Assembly: GCA_963924555.1 (NCBI GenBank)
Contig: OZ004594.1
Location: 186,001 to 250,000, forward strand
Length of the DNA stretch: 64,000 bases
Direction: 5' to 3'
Source: Crambe crambe
Taxonomy: Eukaryota > Porifera > Demospongiae > Poecilosclerida > Crambeidae
The stretch's first letter is position 1. Each line of letters starts with the position of its first letter. Positions 61,301 through 64,000 of the stretch are shown piece by piece. The notes beneath the pieces are model-generated. The model did no database searches. It was given only the letters and a program-made list of their open reading frames with translations, and was not told the DNA's origin. A program made the translations under genes and the position numbers.

Positions 61301-64000
61301 GCTGGTAGAGATCAATCTTGCAATTACAATTTGAGCATGTGCATTATGCACCACACAAGGTGCTAGTATTGTGTGTACGCCTGGGGCATTTTAGAGTGTA
61401 GAACAATTTCAATGAGTCATGACCTGAGAGTCAGCTCGCTTGCTGAATTAGTGTATGCTTAGTGGTGATCATGTGACTGTGTCCATGATAATATTCTGTC
61501 AACAGGTGCTCGGTATTAGTAGCTATCTTCCCAGACAAGATGTGGCCAAAGAGGAAACCAAGTCCCCTCAACAAGAAAAAGAAGCCACACCCCCTCCAGA
61601 GGAAAAGGAAGAGGAGGAGGACAATGGAGACGATGAGGATGAAGACAAAGATGCAAAGGAAGAGGATGCCATTTTGGAAGGTCTGGATGATGAGCATAAG
61701 TTCATGCTCAAAGTGAGTTGAGTGCATGATTCAGGTTGTTGCATGGTGGACTGTATGATTATTGTGCAGACGATGACTGAAGTCTTTCTGTGTGATCTGA
61801 CAGTTTTACGTGCCATGTATGACGATGTAGATGGAGACATGGCTAAGTTCATGGCCAGCACAGAGGAATGGTGAGTCCATATCCCAGTATTGTTTATTTC
61901 ATTATTTTTTTATTTTTTTATTTTTTAATTTTATTTATTTACAGTTGCAAGGATGGAGAGTTCAAGCCTACCAGTGAAATCTTGGAAGCATCGAAGAAAT
62001 GGTGATTTCTTTGGCTAGCTCTTGTAGCTAACCCCGTGACCTCTGACCTCTCTGTTCCAGGAAAATGATGAACATGGAGGGAGCAAACTCTCAAGACTTG
62101 AGCATGTCGATGGAGGACACTGGAGTCACCAGAATCTCACCTATAGAGTTAGACATTAAGTAAGTCTTGTTGTTATTGTTGTTATTGTTGTTGTTGTTAT
62201 TTTTGTTGTCATTGTCGTCATTATTTGTTGTGTTTATAGGACTATAGAAGCTCTTCCAGAAGATTCTTCCATATTCAAGAAGACAAAGAACTTGCTGAAG
62301 GAAACAGAGAAGCAACATCATCATGGAACAGGAAAGCATATTTCAGAAGAAGGTGCACTTAAGAGAGAAGACTCCTACAAACTCCTGTGGGAGGAGCTAG
62401 GGAAAAAAGAACCGCTGGCTACCCGGGAATCCCTGTGTAAGACCATCCAGGGGGTGGCAGTTTTGAGGGCTCGTCTGGTATTGGCAACTTTGTTGAGCAA
62501 GTGGCCAAGGGACGGTCCTCGACTGAGTACCACTTTCCTAGGATGTTCCGACATCATCCATTACTTCTGCTTGCTTGATCTCCTGTTGCACCAGCAGACC
62601 ACCAAAGAAAAGGAAAAGGTAAGGCTGTCATTCTGTGCCTGCAGTTACAATGTACTATATTCTTTGATTGCAGCTGTTGCTGACAGTGTTGACATGTGGG
62701 GAGGAGACAGAGATAGTGAGTCTGGCGATCATTGCTGCTCAGTGCATGAACAAGGTAGCCATCTCCAAAGAGATCAGAGTCTTCACTCACAAGGGACAGG
62801 CTGAAGGAAAAATGGGAGAGTCGGTAAGGGAGAGTAAGAGAGATTACATTTACTGTGGGGGAAATAATATTTATTTTCAATATCTACAGGGAAAGATAGT
62901 GATAAACAATGCTACCAGTCTGAACATCACTTAGTGAGTCAACCTGCTTGTAGCCATGGAAATAGATAGTCACATGATATGGTTCTCTCTCTAGCCATCC
63001 TGTCAATGGAATGGTGGAGTTCGCAAGTTCAGAGAATATGTCCGAACATCATAAGAAATTGACTGGTTCTGCTACCAAACAAACAGACGAAGAGAAATAT
63101 ATAGTGCCTGGTAGGCTAAGAAATAAAACTATATGCTACCTTTAATGTGGGACACACCCACCTTCAATACCCCCAGGCGATACGTTATATTACAAGGTGG
63201 AATTAGAGTCAGTGTCAGAAGCCAAGTACCCAAGATACTCCTTCACAGTCACAGGCACTCAGGAAGGGAGGTCAGGCAACCTACATAATTATTCTAATGA
63301 AGCTCTCATATTGACTACTATTTCCTTTCTAGATTTGACACAGGTTTCCTGATTCTAAGGCTCTTGATGGACAGGAATCAGCCGTTTGTGGAGTGGCTTC
63401 CTCTCATTAAGCTCTGGCCCCTCCTCATCACTGTGGCCTGTCAGCACACAGGCAAGGAGAGGTTAAAGGTCGTGACTCTACTGATGGAGGTGATCAACCT
63501 CCAGAGCAAGGACGGGGGACGTGGGGTGGACAACAGAAAGAACAGGTTGGAGTTGTCGGCTCTGAAGCCCCTCTGGCAGCTCTACACCACCATCATCAAG
63601 GATTATGGTGAGGGTGGTGTGGCAAGGGCATAGTATTGTGGGTGTGGTAGGTGTGCACTAATTAGAGGTGGTGGGAGTTATTTTTTTGTAATTTTTGCAT
63701 AGATGCCAAGACAAAGACTAACAAAACTCTTTCTCCTGAATTGGTGCGAGTGCTGACTGAGGTGTTTCTGTATGTGGAGAACCTGTCAGAAGAGTGGGGG
63801 ACGTCCCAAGAGTTGATGGTGGAAACACTCACCAAGGAAGGACTCAACATGTGGTTGGAGAAAGGCATCAGCAATGTGGCCTATGTCAGCTTGGCTCTGG
63901 GCTTAGACAATCTTGCCTCAAGAACTTTCATCGAAGAAAAGGTCCACTATAAAACAGTCGTAATTGTTCCAATACTTATACCTTCCATTCCCATTCTCCC
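49324..64000 (+). CDS. ZZEF1: ZZEF1 (EF-hand, DOC/APC10, two ZZ fingers), right end open
   Basis: 63 exons, phase-consistent, 3,062+ codons (human about 2,960). Exons: 49324-49377, 49426-49520, 49579-49657, 49724-49852, 49915-49975, 50060-50124, 50189-50318, 50391-50511, 50576-50641, 50714-50992, 51053-51184, 51405-51518, 51578-51687, 51749-51829, 51891-51989, 52083-52323, 52419-52475, 52604-52646, 52716-52844, 52941-53102, 53161-53240, 53297-53585, 53707-53814, 53878-53946, 54007-54163, 54418-54488, 54565-54621, 54678-54800, 54967-55133, 55188-55350, 55440-55697, 55765-55975, 56046-56125, 56184-56268, 56328-56509, 56575-56781, 56929-56984, 57040-57162, 57448-57578, 57632-57801, 57876-58020, 58132-58189, 58279-58392, 58447-58790, 58872-59713, 59774-59856, 59914-60120, 60248-60419, 60483-60605, 60664-60775, 60918-60988, 61037-61156, 61506-61712, 61770-61870, 61945-62001, 62061-62159, 62240-62618, 62674-62823, 62890-62933, 62995-63110, 63177-63270, 63333-63607, 63703-63941 or beyond. 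ZZEF1 reads histone H3 and SUMO through its ZZ domains. Seen: MGN myristoylation site, EF-hand (77-119), DOC/APC10 (about 205-400; ENYWQSNGSPRSHWIR), two CUB-like segments (about 1070-1180, 2860-2910), ZZ1 (about 1690; CDGCGSS) and ZZ2 (about 1746; CDDCKMA). Confidence 0.95.
56806..56875. repeat. Foldback palindrome in a ZZEF1 intron
   Basis: CAGGGTTTCATAGAGGGGGG at the left pairs with CCCCCCTTTATGAAACCCTG at the right, around a short centre. The intron is 56782-56928. It is probably a tiny inverted-repeat element. Confidence 0.75.
59065..59215 (+). repeat. VPMET-type internal repeat in ZZEF1 exon 45
   Basis: Four imperfect in-frame repeats with core VPMET, spaced 15-25 codons, lie in the acidic Ser/Thr-rich linker between ZZ2 and the C-terminal part. 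The linker is probably disordered. Confidence 0.7.

Noticed and set aside
63942..64000. Definite last intron or stop of ZZEF1
   Set aside because: GTCCAC at 63942 is a weak donor and the frame stays open to the edge; the window cannot decide.

Overview
The window is nuclear DNA from an early-branching animal, most likely a demosponge (inference). Genes are packed 0.1-0.4 kb apart on both strands. Introns are mostly 50-120 bp with GT-AG ends. The gene set is animal-type: caskin, synaptojanin, HGS, ZZEF1, a heterotrimeric G-alpha and a BTB-Kelch protein. Nothing bacterial or viral was recognised.

Layout, left to right: (1) 429-3414, minus, a protein with two PH-like domains. (2) 3571-5082, plus, an intronless lysosomal-type sulfatase (N-acetylglucosamine-6-sulfatase-like). 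(3) 5104-6226, a non-autonomous DNA transposon with terminal inverted repeats and a 7-bp target duplication, 21 bp after the sulfatase stop. (4) 6350-9546, plus, HGS/Hrs (ESCRT-0). (5) 9703-15898, plus, synaptojanin. (6) 16339-17467, minus, a DDX47/Rrp3 DEAD-box helicase lacking its N-terminal exons and damaged at its C-terminus. (7) 18423-21157, plus, ANKZF1/Vms1. (8) 21557-26310, minus, G-alpha. (9) 26887-28733, plus, a BTB-BACK-Kelch protein with a spliced 5' leader that carries a second basic ORF. (10) 28888-34530, plus, a 914-residue protein with about two dozen membrane segments that I cannot name. (11) 34994-43897, minus, caskin (ankyrin repeats, two SAM domains, no visible SH3). (12) 44090-46085, plus, USP1. 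(13) 46220-47419 and 47832-49016, minus, two intronless indoleamine 2,3-dioxygenase paralogues. (14) 49324 to the end, plus, ZZEF1, 63 exons, running off or ending very near the right edge.

Exon models were built by hand from splice consensus, phase continuity and recalled family sequence. Reading frame closes across every model given. HGS and synaptojanin, 157 bp apart on the same strand, both act on phosphoinositides in endocytosis. USP1, ANKZF1 and ZZEF1 belong to ubiquitin or ribosome quality control biology, but I see no sign of an operon. Several gene pairs share short divergent promoters: PH gene/sulfatase, G-alpha/Kelch leader, caskin/USP1 and IDO/ZZEF1. Two of the sites checked carry NRF-1-like palindromes.

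The most interesting items are the truncated DDX47, the complete inverted-repeat element, the unnamed polytopic protein, a PIP-box-like motif in USP1, the G-alpha C-terminus, and the ORF upstream of the Kelch gene. I found no CRISPR array, rRNA, tRNA or prokaryote-style system.
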